Shown here piece after piece: positions 1 to 8,784 of a stretch of DNA of 64,000 bases; positions within the stretch are counted from its first letter, which is position 1; each line of letters opens with the position of its first letter. A program made the position numbers and the translations under genes. The notes beneath the pieces were generated by a model. The model was not told the DNA's origin and ran no database searches. It was given only the letters and a program-made list of their open reading frames with translations. Origin of the DNA: Cylindrospermum sp. FACHB-282 (GTDB lineage: Bacteria; Cyanobacteriota; Cyanobacteriia; Cyanobacteriales; Nostocaceae); contig NZ_JACJRJ010000001.1 of assembly GCF_014697195.1 (NCBI RefSeq), positions 1-64,000 on the forward strand, given 5' to 3'.

Positions 1-298
1 AACATTCTCTCATTTAAAATGGATGTTTGAATGGTTTATCCGACACACTACCTTTGATTTTCCCACCCTTCAGATGTACGGAGCTTTTTCAAAAATCAAA
101 TATTAGTCCTATATCAATTGACGAAAGTTGAGAAATCTAGCTTTTGGTTGCGGTGAGTTATGTTGATTTTTGTCAAATTTCTGCGGATTCTTTTGACTGA
201 TAAAATCAGAAAACGTAAAGATTAATCAGATAAAAGTATCTTAGGCTCTGACTAATGGCAAATTAGTTTTAATATTTGTGATTAATCAGGGTAAGCTA
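1..298. other. AT-rich leader without a recognisable gene
   Basis: Nothing supportable as a gene is visible on either strand. The stretch is AT-rich and precedes the truncated oxidoreductase fragment, so it may hold that gene's old promoter, but no clear promoter or terminator stands out. Confidence 0.4.
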
Positions 299-808
299 AT
301 GTTACCTCAACCCAAACAGCATTGGACACCGGAACATTGGGCAAGTTGGAAGCCCTTTGGTATTGGCGAACAGTACCCTAATAATTACTGGGAAGTTCTG
401 CGCGCAATTTGGCTTTCTCGTGACCAATTATCTTATGCTTGGGATATCCTAAATCAGGGCGTTTGTGATGGTTGTGCCCTGGGAACTACTGGGATGAAAG
501 ATTGGACGCTAGACGGTATCCATCTCTGCAATGTCCGGCTGCGGTTATTGCGGTTGAATACCATGTCAGCTTTTGACCCTAATTTACTGGCGGATGTCTC
601 CCAACTGCAACAACAAAAAAGTGCCGAATTGCGCGACTTGGGAAGGCTCCCTTATCCAATGATGCGCCAGGGAGGAGAAAAAGGCTTTCGTCGTGTTAGC
701 TGGGATGCGGCTTTACAAGAAATTAGCGATCGCATTCGCGCTGCAAAACCAAATCGCCTCAGTAACGCCATGGTGCGTCTGGAAAGACTTACCGGCAACC
801 TGAGCTAG
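299..808 (+). pseudogene. N-terminal fragment of a formate-dehydrogenase-like molybdopterin oxidoreductase (FdhF/YdeP family)
   Basis: This is the beginning of a FdhF/YdeP-type molybdopterin oxidoreductase. The intact enzymes are usually 700-800 residues and bind bis-MGD and an Fe-S cluster; here only about 169 residues remain. Recognisable family segments are the WKPFGIGE region near the N-terminus, the cysteine motif NQGVCDGCALGT around residue 55, and GFRRVSWDAALQEISDRIRAA near residue 140. Homology stops after that, and the frame ends in an unrelated tail of about 17 residues. ATG at 299 is preferred to the GTG at 278 because family similarity starts there. With the fdhD fragment at 2764 it looks like the debris of one formate-dehydrogenase-like locus. 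The fragment cannot bind the cofactor; function is very unlikely. Confidence 0.8.
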
Positions 809-865
809 AGTTAAGTTATAGACAAACGACTTTAAACTGAGATTTTGGGGGTTGAGAACAGAAAG

Positions 866-1570
866 ATGTTCAAATACAATCCTTTAGAGTGCCTACCTTC
901 ATCGGCAGAATTACCAGATTCTGATGATACTCCTGTGGATAACGAACTACAAATCTTAATTCCCAACTTATTATTAGCCATCTTAGCCACCTTATGGCAA
1001 ACCCGCGATGATTGGTTTTTTGGGATTAATATGGGAATTTATTTTACACCCAGTAAACCTGCCATCGTTCCCGATGGTTTTTTGAGTTTGGGTGTAGAAA
1101 GATTTGTTGGTGAAAATGGACGTTCCAGCTATGTCCTTTGGGAAGAAGAAGGAATTCCGCCAGTTTTAGCTTTAGAAATTGTTTCTCAAACTTATAACGG
1201 CGAATACGAACAAAAGAAAATAGATTATGCCCAGTTAGGCATTTTGTATTATGTCATTTATGCACCAACACGGCTACGTCGTAGGCGTCAACGTTTAGAA
1301 GTTTATCGCTTAGTTGAAGGTAAATATATTTTACTACCAGGGGATAAAATCTGGATGCCAGAAATTGGTTTGGGCATTGACAGAGAACGGGGAACTTATC
1401 AAGGAATCACGCGAGAATGGTTGTTTTGGTATGACGAAAGTGGTAACAGATATTCTACACCTGAAGAATTAGCAGTTAAGCAACAGCAACAGCTAGAGCA
1501 AAGTCAACAACAACTTCAGGAACTTTTAACTAGGTTACAACAGAAGGGAATTGACCCAGATACAATATAA
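866..1570 (+). CDS. Uma2 family endonuclease-like protein (DUF820)
   Basis: This 234-residue protein belongs to the Uma2/DUF820 group of PD-(D/E)XK nuclease-fold proteins, which is strongly expanded in filamentous cyanobacteria and whose biological role is unsettled. The fold's signature is seen as PDGFLSLGVE, then LALEIVSQTYNG and KKIDYAQLGILYYVIY, which supply the Asp, Glu and Lys positions. The C-terminus is a glutamine-rich predicted coiled coil (QQQQLEQSQQQLQELLTRLQQ), the usual tail of the family. ATG at 866 fits family starts; a TTG at 845 would add seven residues. The HigBA-type pair follows directly downstream. Confidence 0.85.
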   Translation: MFKYNPLECLPSSAELPDSDDTPVDNELQILIPNLLLAILATLWQTRDDWFFGINMGIYFTPSKPAIVPDGFLSLGVERFVGENGRSSYVLWEEEGIPPVLALEIVSQTYNGEYEQKKIDYAQLGILYYVIYAPTRLRRRRQRLEVYRLVEGKYILLPGDKIWMPEIGLGIDRERGTYQGITREWLFWYDESGNRYSTPEELAVKQQQQLEQSQQQLQELLTRLQQKGIDPDTI

Positions 1571-1601
1571 AATCAATTACAATAGACTTGCGCTGAAACT
1601 C

Positions 1602-1940
1602 ATGGAAGTGCAACCAAGGGAGATTAAGAGTTATCTCACAAATAACGGAATAAGTCCTTTCTATAATTGGTTTGATTCTCTACGAGATAGAAAAGTAAAA
1701 GCTAAAATCAGAGCTAGACTTGACAGGGTAGAAGAGGGTAATTTAGGCGATTATAAATCACTTGGAGATGGTGTTTATGAACTGAGAATTGATTACGGTT
1801 CTGGGTATCGTATATACTTTAGTCAAGAGGGGTTAACAATTATTATTCTTTTGTGCGGTGGTGATAAAAGCACCCAGGAAAAAGATATAGAGAAAGCAAA
1901 AAAATATTGGCAAGACTATAGGAGTGGGGATGATGTCTAG
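1602..1940 (+). CDS. RelE/HigB-type toxin (addiction module killer protein)
   Basis: This 112-residue protein matches the RelE/ParE superfamily in its 'addiction module killer' (HigB-like) branch, small ribosome-dependent mRNA interferases. Typical features are the basic helix RDRKVKAKIRARLDRVEEGN (about residues 28-47), GDGVYELRIDYGSGYRIYFSQ, and the C-terminal strand ILLCGGDKSTQEKDI. ATG at 1602 is chosen over a TTG at 1551 because the family begins with a short segment like MEVQPREIKSYL. The gene overlaps the next one by a few bases, as is usual for toxin-first HigBA modules, so the two are probably translationally coupled. Specificity and activity are inferred. Confidence 0.87.
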   Translation: MEVQPREIKSYLTNNGISPFYNWFDSLRDRKVKAKIRARLDRVEEGNLGDYKSLGDGVYELRIDYGSGYRIYFSQEGLTIIILLCGGDKSTQEKDIEKAKKYWQDYRSGDDV

Positions 1941-2229
1941 AAGTATAAGCTATCATAAAAAACTTATTGCCGACCTGAAAGATCCATTAGAAGCGGCAGC
2001 TTATATAGAAGTTGTTTTAGAAGAAGGTGATCCGAAAATGTTAAGTAAGGCACTGAAAAATGTGATTGAAGCACAAGGTGGAATTGATCAGCTTTCTATA
2101 CAATACAAGCAACTTTACAAGAAACTTGACCAAGGGTTATCTGAGAAAGGAGAAATTGAATTTTATTGTTTGACTGCTTTGTTGAATGCGTTAGGTTTAC
2201 AGTTAGCAGTAACAGTTAAGTCAAGGTAA
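1930..2229 (+). CDS. HigA-like antitoxin (addiction module antidote)
   Basis: This protein of about 100 residues is the expected partner of the upstream toxin. It has the antidote layout: an N-terminal segment (SYHKKLIADLKDPLEAAAYIEVVLEEGD) followed by an Xre/HTH-like region, of which KALKNVIEAQGGIDQLS and a short C-terminal helix are visible. Such proteins bind and neutralise the toxin and repress the operon. Tandem ATGs at 1930 and 1933 lie inside the toxin's last codons, an 8-11 base overlap; GTG at 1924 is also possible. No operator was identified. Confidence 0.82.
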   Translation: MMSRSISYHKKLIADLKDPLEAAAYIEVVLEEGDPKMLSKALKNVIEAQGGIDQLSIQYKQLYKKLDQGLSEKGEIEFYCLTALLNALGLQLAVTVKSR

Positions 2230-2763
2230 TTCAGCGTTTTTTAAGCCTCCTCCAGTGTTAAAACTCCTGTGGGCAATCTACTAATAACCGCTGAGTTTTC
2301 AGCCATTGACGGATGAAGAGATTAGGCAATGCTACCGACGTCAACAGATACTTATTTTAATTTTGCCGGATCTCGCTTGGGCATAGAGGGTAATTTTCAA
2401 TAATTAATTGTGTTTATTATAGTAGGTAATTAATCCGCTTACTGAAAGCAAAACAAAAGCCACTGTCTGGGTAGTGGCAAAAGGTCAGTTAAGAAGGTAG
2501 ACATAATTAAATGTCAAATAAAAATTTTGTTCGTAGTGAGAGATTTATCGCTCGACCAAGCATTTTAAGGACTAAAGTCCTTACTACGTGCCTCTATTTT
2601 AACATTCTCAATTTAAAATCTGCAAACATTTAGAATTGGTTTTTACGTTCACTCTAATTTTGTTAGTTTCTATCTATTGCCAGATATCTAAAACTTTATG
2701 TGAAATTTCGGCTGACAATAAGAGTGGTATGAGAGTGTAAGCAAAATCTACTAAACCTAATTC
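2230..2763. other. Intergenic region with an fdhD 5' duplicate scrap and a small palindrome
   Basis: No intact gene is visible. Bases 2447-2500 encode SKTKATVWVVAKGQ before a stop, closely matching the start of the fdhD fragment 335 bases downstream (SKTKSTVWVVENGK), so this is a degraded duplicate of the fdhD start. Bases 2567-2582 form a perfect short palindrome (AAGGACT-AA-AGTCCTT), part of a cyanobacterial interspersed repeat that continues with TACTACG. Confidence 0.7.
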
Positions 2764-3111
2764 ATGAGTAAGCCGCTGGGAAGCAAAACTAAAAGTACTG
2801 TCTGGGTGGTGGAAAATGGTAAAATGCTATTTCGTAGTCTATCGAGTTCAGATTATCTCACCACTGAAGAACCATTAGAGATTCGTCTGGTGTCTCCAAA
2901 TCGGACAATAGCGGTGACGATGCGATCGCCTGGTGCAGATTTTGAATTAGCTGCCGGTTTCCTTTACGGTGAAGGCGTGATTAACTGTAGAGAAGATATC
3001 CACCGCATCAGCTACTGTGTGGATAAGTCAGTAGACGGTGAGCAACGCTACCTTAATCGGCTTCCTGCGCGGGGAAAAATTCAATATCTACACTGGCGAG
3101 GAGAGAATTAG
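2764..3111 (+). pseudogene. fdhD: Truncated FdhD, formate dehydrogenase accessory sulfurtransferase (N-terminal third)
   Basis: FdhD passes sulfur from a cysteine desulfurase to the molybdenum cofactor of formate dehydrogenases and is usually 260-280 residues. The 115 residues here match only the N-terminal part: TTEEPLEIRLVSPNRTIAVTMRSPGADFELAAGFLYGEGVI, DIHRISYCVD and RYLNRL. After about residue 100 the sequence departs (KIQYLHWRGEN) and stops, so the conserved CxxC loop that carries the sulfur is absent. With the truncated oxidoreductase at 299 this indicates loss of the whole function rather than an isolated sequencing error. A hairpin at 3128-3156 follows. Confidence 0.8.
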
Positions 3112-3127
3112 CACCACGTAGAACAGG

Positions 3128-3156
3128 CGTCACGAGAGACTAGCACTCTCGTGACG
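3128..3156. repeat. Perfect inverted repeat (11-bp stem)
   Basis: CGTCACGAGAG and CTCTCGTGACG form an 11-bp perfect stem around a 7-base loop, between the fdhD remnant and the VOC gene. No U-run follows, so a mobile palindromic repeat is at least as likely as a terminator. Confidence 0.6.
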
Positions 3157-3170
3157 TCCTACATTAGATT

Positions 3171-3554
3171 ATGATAAAAATAGATATGCAATATGCTCAT
3201 GCACTCGTCACGATAGCGGCGGTTAATTTTGACAATTTGGTGAATTTCTATACCAAGTTACTAGAACAAAACCCAGCCAACCTGATTCCCAATGTCTATG
3301 CTGAATTTCAGCTTGCTGGTTTGCGATTAGGTATTTTTAAACCAAAACAAATACATGAATCGGAATTTAACATCAGTGCCAACAGTCCGCTAAGTTTGTG
3401 TTTAGAGGTGAGTAATTTAGAATTGGCGATCGCACATCTGGCATTTTTGGGTTACCCGCCACCCGGAGAAATTACCACAGCGTCCCACGGCAGAGAAATT
3501 TACGCCTACGATCCTAACGGCAACCGTTTAATTTTACATCAATCCCACAACTAA
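3171..3554 (+). CDS. VOC (glyoxalase/bleomycin-resistance fold) family protein
   Basis: This protein of 127 residues (122 if ATG 3186 is used) is a single-module VOC protein, a fold used by glyoxalase I, dioxygenases and antibiotic-binding proteins. The second half is characteristic: SLCLEVSNLELAIAHLAFLGYPPPGEI, then REIYAYDPNGNRLILHQ. The N-terminal half has the paired segment TIAAVNFDNLVNFYTKLL. The substrate cannot be predicted. It stands 28 bases upstream of rbgA in the same direction, so co-transcription is plausible. Confidence 0.8.
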   Translation: MIKIDMQYAHALVTIAAVNFDNLVNFYTKLLEQNPANLIPNVYAEFQLAGLRLGIFKPKQIHESEFNISANSPLSLCLEVSNLELAIAHLAFLGYPPPGEITTASHGREIYAYDPNGNRLILHQSHN

Positions 3555-3582
3555 AGCATTTCCCTAAAATTACCTTTTTCCA

Positions 3583-4473
3583 ATGGCTATAACTCAAAAC
3601 TACAAATTAAATCTGATTCAATGGTATCCAGGTCACATTGCGAAAGCTGAAAAGAATCTCAAAGAGCAGCTAAAGCGTGTAGATGTGGTGCTGGAAGTCC
3701 GAGATGCTCGAATTCCCTTAGCGACAAACCATCCCCAAATGAATGAATGGGTAGGGGAGAAGAAGCGGGTATTGGTGCTTAATCGACTAGATATGATTTT
3801 GCCCAAAATGCGATCGCTTTGGATCGATTGGTTTCGGGAACAGGGAGAATTTGTTTATTTTACCAATGCTCAACATGGTGAAGGCATCACAGCAGTAGCA
3901 AAAGCCGCCCAAGCTGCGGGGGTAGAACTCAATCAAAGAAGACGCGATCGCGGAATGTTACCCCGTCCAGTCCGTGCTGTAGTCATTGGTTTTCCCAATG
4001 TCGGTAAATCAGCTTTGATTAACCGTCTCATAGGAAAGCGTGTCGTCGCCAGTGAAGCTCGTCCTGGCGTAACTCGCCAATTACGCTGGGTGCGAATTTC
4101 CGATCAGTTACAATTGCTAGATGCTCCTGGTGTTATCCCTGCTAGGTTAGAAAATCAAACAGCAGCATTGAAATTAGCCATTTGTGACGATATCGGCGAG
4201 GCATCTTACGATAATCAGCTAGTCGCAGCAGCATTAGTCGATTTACTCAATGAAATCCAATATGCAGAGCCTGATTTGTTGCCCAAGCTACCCTTAAAGT
4301 CTCGCTATGAACTAGATTCTACACCCTACAGCGGAGACGAGTACTTGCGCGCCTTAGCAGAGCATCGCTACAAAGGTGATATCGAACGGGCAGCTAGGCA
4401 GATGGTAACAGATTTTCGCAAAGGGCTTCTAGGAGAAATTCCTTTGGATTTACCACCGAGTGGAATTGCTTAA
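3583..4473 (+). CDS. rbgA: Ribosome biogenesis GTPase YlqF/RbgA
   Basis: This is a circularly permuted GTPase of the YlqF/RbgA family, which assists late assembly of the large ribosomal subunit. The permuted order is visible: the G4-like motif LNRLDM near residue 62 precedes the G1 P-loop GFPNVGKSALINRL near residue 145 and the G3 motif DAPGV near residue 185, with RPGVTR (G2) between. The N-terminal IQWYPGHIAKAEKNLKEQ is typical of the family. Length (296 aa) is normal. It converges with the protein kinase gene, the two stops lying 21 bases apart. Confidence 0.95.
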   Translation: MAITQNYKLNLIQWYPGHIAKAEKNLKEQLKRVDVVLEVRDARIPLATNHPQMNEWVGEKKRVLVLNRLDMILPKMRSLWIDWFREQGEFVYFTNAQHGEGITAVAKAAQAAGVELNQRRRDRGMLPRPVRAVVIGFPNVGKSALINRLIGKRVVASEARPGVTRQLRWVRISDQLQLLDAPGVIPARLENQTAALKLAICDDIGEASYDNQLVAAALVDLLNEIQYAEPDLLPKLPLKSRYELDSTPYSGDEYLRALAEHRYKGDIERAARQMVTDFRKGLLGEIPLDLPPSGIA

Positions 4474-4494
4474 GCTTGCGACTGGAAATTTCGG

Positions 4495-5964
4495 CTATTT
4501 GTTAGGACAGGAGTTTCTTGTCCGACCCTTCCAAATCCAACCCGACTCAGGAGAACTAATTTCTATCCAACCATCCTTGGTTTTTCCAGTAACTATCACC
4601 TTAGTACCTGCTTTCACAACCTTGCCTGTTCTCCTCTGTCCAGATGAAGAACGTAAATTTGATGAGCTAGTAACAATCAGACAACTTTGTTTTTGTTCAG
4701 CTTGATTCGGATTACTTGTTACTGGCTTAACTGCATTTTCAGTAGACTTGAGAGCAACTTGTTGTGAGCGATTACTAGAAATGATCCCGAAAGTAACTAC
4801 AGCGATCGCCGCACCTACCCCAATTAGCGACCGCGATTTTTGAGGAGATTTAAGAATAGAATCCAAGCGCAGCCGGGAACCTCTGAGTAATGGAGATGGA
4901 TTCACAGGAGTAGTAGCTAACAGCGCCTTTTCTTTAGCCGGGATGGCGATAGTAGTGACGTCAGTTACTGATTGTAGAGTAGAAGTCTCAGCGGTTGTTA
5001 CCTCATCTGGCGGCACATAGCAAGGCTTTGCCAATTCCTGAAGATATTGCATCACCTTGGTTGCAGACACATAGCCATCTGCCAAATAGTTACCTAACAC
5101 CTGATTCATCGCAGATGCTACAGCTGCCGGTGAATTGCTACTGCTGAGGGGAGTGACTGCTTTAAGTGCCTCGTTTGCCGACTGGTAGCGATATTTGAAG
5201 TAATGGCGTACCATCTTATTCAAAACAGACGCCAATTGGCTGCTAACTTGGGCATGATGCTGCCACGATATCTCACCACTGACAGCATCCTCTCCAAACT
5301 GCTGGGGACTCAAGCCTGTGAGAGCTTGAATAGCAGTCATGCCTAATGCATAAATGTCACTACAAGGACGCGGTCTACCCTGACCCTGCTCACTTGGCAT
5401 AAAACCTGGGGTACCAACAGCAATAGTTTCGTTTTTCAGATTTTCTGAAGTTACGAGTGAGAAGCTCTTGACTTGCTTAACAGCACCAAAATCAACCAAG
5501 ACTATTTTATTGTCTGAAGCCCGGTGGATTAAATTGTCGGGTTTGATATCTCGATGAATCACCCCATGACCATGAATAAATTCTAGAATGGGTAACACTT
5601 CTTGCAGTAGTGTAATTACCTGCTCTTCGCTCCACCTCTCTCCCCGTGGCATTTCTGACGACAGCGGCTGTCCGTCGATAAACTCCTGCACCAAATAAAA
5701 TTCTTCGTTTTCCTCAAAGTAAGCTAAAAGTCGGGGAATCTGGTCATGATTGCCCAAGGTTTCCAAGGATTCGGCTTCTGTATTAAACAAGCGTCTAGCT
5801 ATTGGCAAAAAGTCCGGGTCGCTAGTAGCGGGTTTGAGATGTTTGACGACGCAAGTGGGGTTTCCTGGACGGCGAGTATCTTGAGCGATATAAGTATGCC
5901 CAAATCCGCCTTTGCCTAATAGTTCGACCACCTGGTATCGCTGGTCTAGTAATCTGCCGATCAT
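4495..5964 (-). CDS. Membrane Ser/Thr protein kinase with C-terminal SH3b domain
   Basis: This 489-residue protein is a Hanks-type kinase of the cyanobacterial SpkC/Pkn group. The kinase domain (about residues 8-275) has the glycine loop GKGGFGHTYIA, the lysine in VVKHLK, the catalytic loop VIHRDIKPDNL, VDFGAVKQV and the activation-loop end GTPGFMPSEQ, so it should be active. A single transmembrane helix lies near residue 380, followed by a bacterial SH3 domain (about 425-485) carrying paired cysteines, presumably in the periplasm and possibly sensing cell wall. Targets are unknown. The gene diverges from the CyaD-like cyclase across about 290 bases. Confidence 0.9.
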   Translation of the reverse strand: MIGRLLDQRYQVVELLGKGGFGHTYIAQDTRRPGNPTCVVKHLKPATSDPDFLPIARRLFNTEAESLETLGNHDQIPRLLAYFEENEEFYLVQEFIDGQPLSSEMPRGERWSEEQVITLLQEVLPILEFIHGHGVIHRDIKPDNLIHRASDNKIVLVDFGAVKQVKSFSLVTSENLKNETIAVGTPGFMPSEQGQGRPRPCSDIYALGMTAIQALTGLSPQQFGEDAVSGEISWQHHAQVSSQLASVLNKMVRHYFKYRYQSANEALKAVTPLSSSNSPAAVASAMNQVLGNYLADGYVSATKVMQYLQELAKPCYVPPDEVTTAETSTLQSVTDVTTIAIPAKEKALLATTPVNPSPLLRGSRLRLDSILKSPQKSRSLIGVGAAIAVVTFGIISSNRSQQVALKSTENAVKPVTSNPNQAEQKQSCLIVTSSSNLRSSSGQRRTGKVVKAGTKVIVTGKTKDGWIEISSPESGWIWKGRTRNSCPNK

Positions 5965-6256
5965 GTTATAGCTGGACTGAGGTTAACTGTTAACTAGAAT
6001 ACACTTTTTTATGAAAGGAGTAATTTCCTGGGACTTTCTCCAGAATATTCGTGTATCCAAAAGACGAACAAATTGTATCAATGTTCCGCATTCAGAAATA
6101 TTTGGACTAGGCACTTATTTTGGTTCCAGCATCGCTTCTTTAATTCATAATAGTTGTTGGAATGCCATTAACAATGTCATCAACAACAGGTAAAGGAACC
6201 CTGCGTATCTTTTACCTCAGAGATGCAAGTTTCCCAGATCCAGGATAGACATACTC

Positions 6257-7873
6257 ATGACAGAACTCACACTACGCCTACAACAGGGAAATACCGAAAC
6301 GACAGTTTCAGTGTCTCAAAATGTATTTACTATCGGTCGCTTGCCAGAATGTGACTTGTACTTACCATTTGGGGGAGTTTCCCGCAACCATGCTCGATTG
6401 GTAAAAAGTGCTGATGGTGTGTGGATGATTGAGGATTTGGGCAGTAAAAATGGAACTATAGTGAATGACGCTCTTGTTACTGTTCCTCAAGAGTTGCATC
6501 AAAATGACATTATTTTGCTAGGTAATGTTAGTTTGGTAGTGCTGTTAAGAAGTACTGCTGTACAGTCGCAGCCTCAGTATGTACCAACGGTGCCTATTAG
6601 TGAACAAAGAACAATTCTTCGCAATGTCGAACAACTGCAACAGCAATGGATAGAAGCTGATGGCAATAATGGCGGCAACAACAATAAAGATACAACCATT
6701 GCCCGCCTCAAAGACTTAGTAGATATAGCCAAAAATCTCTCTGCGGCAACATCTATAGAAGAGATTTTTTCTCAAGTACAACAAGTTGTTTTTCGCTATC
6801 TCGATAGTATTGACCGCTTGGCATTATTAATCGATGTCGATGGTTCTGGTCACTTAGAGTTAATGAATTCTGCCACCAGAAACATTTCTCAACAGCAACA
6901 GTTGGCCACTGATGGCAGTTGGATTAGTCGTAGTATCTGTCAAAAGGTGTTTGACGAAAAAGTGGTGATTCAAACCGCTGACACTCAGAAAGATGAGCGA
7001 TTTGCTAGTGAACAAAGTATTTTGGTAAAAGGGATTCGCAGTGCCATGGCGGTGCCTTTATGGGATGAAAACAAAGTTGTTGGCGTTCTTTATGCCGATG
7101 CTAATCTTTCTTCTTACCATTGGGCAAATGAGGGTGAGGAAGAACTGAGCTTTTTTTCGGCTTTAGCTAATCTTGTTGCTTCTAGTGTCCAACGGTGGCT
7201 GCTGGTAGAGAAACTCAAAACCGAAGAGATGATTCGACACCGACTAGAACGTTATCATTCGCCGGCAGTTGTACAGCAGTTGATATCTGTAGGGGGTTTA
7301 CCAGGTGGTCGTTTGGCTCCTGCTGAGAGTGAAATCAGCATTTTATTTGCAGATTTAGTGGGCTTTACCGCAATTTCTGAACGTTTAACACCAACTGCGA
7401 TCGCTCAAATGTTAAATAAATTATTTGAAGAAATGTTGCAAGAAGTGTTTGCTTGTGGCGGCACTTTAGATAAGTATATTGGTGATTGTATTATGGCATT
7501 TTTTGGCGCTCCGGAATTGCAAATAGATCACGCTGATCGTGCTGTAGCTGCTGCTAAGGGAATGCTTACTCGTCTCCAAAGTCTCAATGACAACGGTTTT
7601 TGGCAGGAACCCTTGCAACTAAGAATTGCGATTAACAGCGGTAAAGCAGTCGTGGGTGATGTTGGTAGCTCCCAACGGGTAGACTATACGGCATTGGGAG
7701 CTACGATTAATTTGGCGGCTCGCATGGAAGCAGTTTGTCCCCCCAGTGAATGCGTGATTAGCGAAGTTACCCATACAATGCTTTCACAATCTTTGGATTT
7801 TCAGGAAATGGGGGATTATCGTTTTAAAGGTATTGATCGATTAGTCAAGGTTTATCAGACCAAATTGCATTAA
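6257..7873 (+). CDS. cyaD: FHA-GAF class III adenylate cyclase (CyaD-like)
   Basis: This 538-residue protein has an N-terminal FHA domain (about 1-90; GRLPECDLYL, SRNHARL, DLGSKNGT), a GAF domain (about 150-310) and a class III cyclase domain (about 345-535). Metal-binding aspartates are seen in ILFADLVGF (near 366) and KYIGDCIMAFFG (near 408). The Lys of LDKYIGD and the Thr of DYTALG match the purine-specifying pair of cyanobacterial adenylate cyclases, favouring ATP over GTP. FHA-containing cyclases are called CyaD in Anabaena, hence the symbol. FHA binds phosphothreonine, so the divergent kinase gene is an attractive but unproven partner. ATG at 6257 follows AGGATAGACATACTC. Confidence 0.88.
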   Translation: MTELTLRLQQGNTETTVSVSQNVFTIGRLPECDLYLPFGGVSRNHARLVKSADGVWMIEDLGSKNGTIVNDALVTVPQELHQNDIILLGNVSLVVLLRSTAVQSQPQYVPTVPISEQRTILRNVEQLQQQWIEADGNNGGNNNKDTTIARLKDLVDIAKNLSAATSIEEIFSQVQQVVFRYLDSIDRLALLIDVDGSGHLELMNSATRNISQQQQLATDGSWISRSICQKVFDEKVVIQTADTQKDERFASEQSILVKGIRSAMAVPLWDENKVVGVLYADANLSSYHWANEGEEELSFFSALANLVASSVQRWLLVEKLKTEEMIRHRLERYHSPAVVQQLISVGGLPGGRLAPAESEISILFADLVGFTAISERLTPTAIAQMLNKLFEEMLQEVFACGGTLDKYIGDCIMAFFGAPELQIDHADRAVAAAKGMLTRLQSLNDNGFWQEPLQLRIAINSGKAVVGDVGSSQRVDYTALGATINLAARMEAVCPPSECVISEVTHTMLSQSLDFQEMGDYRFKGIDRLVKVYQTKLH

Positions 7874-7970
7874 GTAGACGGTTGTCAATAAATATAATTC
7901 CTCTAATAGAAGGATGTAATTGCCACTTTCGTCATTGTAAAAGATTGTTTGCTCCGCTCAAATAGTTACT

Positions 7971-8453
7971 ATGAACCGAGAGCCGTTACGTGAGTCTTTA
8001 GGCAATATTCTGCTACCTTTGGGATTAATTTTTGGTCTAGTTCTACTTTTAAATCTCAACGTCAGCGAAAGTAACCCAGCAGAAGCATCTAGAGAAATAT
8101 TAGACTCATGGTTAAAGTTAATTGTTGGCTACTTAGCAGCAGGGGCAGAAATTGCCGCTGCATTGGTGATTGGGCTGGCAGTGATTCGTGGTATCACTGT
8201 TTATCTACGGCAAGTATTTTCTCGTTCTAAACAACATCTTGATTCTACGGAAGTGGTACGTCTGCAATTGGGAAGAGCGCTGGCATTGGGATTAGAATTT
8301 ACCGTTGCTAGTGATATTTTGCGAACTGCGGTTGCACCTACACGTCAGGATATTTCTAACTTAGGGGCGATTGTTCTATTGCGAACTTTGCTGAATTACT
8401 TTTTAGAACGGGAGATTAAGCAGGTGGAGCAAAGCCGTTTACTAGATAGGTAA
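7971..8453 (+). CDS. DUF1622 family membrane protein
   Basis: This 160-residue protein has about three hydrophobic segments (LPLGLIFGLVLLLNLNV, GYLAAGAEIAAALVIGLAVIRGI, and a weaker one near ALALGLEFTVASDIL). The stretch LQLGRALALGLEFTVASDILRTAVAPTRQDISNLGAIVLLRTLLNYFLEREI is the hallmark of DUF1622. Its function is not known. Heptamer repeats start at its stop codon. Confidence 0.85.
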   Translation: MNREPLRESLGNILLPLGLIFGLVLLLNLNVSESNPAEASREILDSWLKLIVGYLAAGAEIAAALVIGLAVIRGITVYLRQVFSRSKQHLDSTEVVRLQLGRALALGLEFTVASDILRTAVAPTRQDISNLGAIVLLRTLLNYFLEREIKQVEQSRLLDR

Positions 8454-8544
8454 TTGGTAATGGGTAATTGGTAATGGGTAATGGGTAATTGGTAATTGGT
8501 AATGGGTAATGGGTAATTGGTAATTGGTAATTGGTAATGGGTAA
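8446..8544. repeat. Tandem heptamer repeat (GGTAATT/GGTAATG)
   Basis: About thirteen tandem copies of GGTAATK occupy this stretch, beginning at the last codons of the DUF1622 gene. They are short tandemly repeated sequences of the type known in Nostoc genomes. The rest of the gap to 8784 is AT-rich and shows nothing clear beyond the ribosome-binding site GGGAGGT at 8771-8777 of the next gene. Confidence 0.9.
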
Positions 8545-8784
8545 TAAAGTTTCTCACGAATGGTTTAGGATTGCTATATTATCTATATTTCAATTTTAAA
8601 CACAGTTTGCTATGTTATGTTAAACGTGGTTAATACTTAGCAAATAGTATATTTTAGTTACCAAAGTTGAAGATTGAGCAACTAATAGTTGATTGTGAGA
8701 CTAAAATTTTGGTGTAGCTTCTGTAATTGATCTGTGTAACACTAGGAAGCTACCTCAAGCTATTTTTAACCGGGAGGTCAGGTA

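Noticed and set aside
6011-6193. 60-codon frame upstream of the FHA-cyclase
   Set aside because: No ribosome-binding site, hydrophobic pattern or family resemblance; probably accidental.
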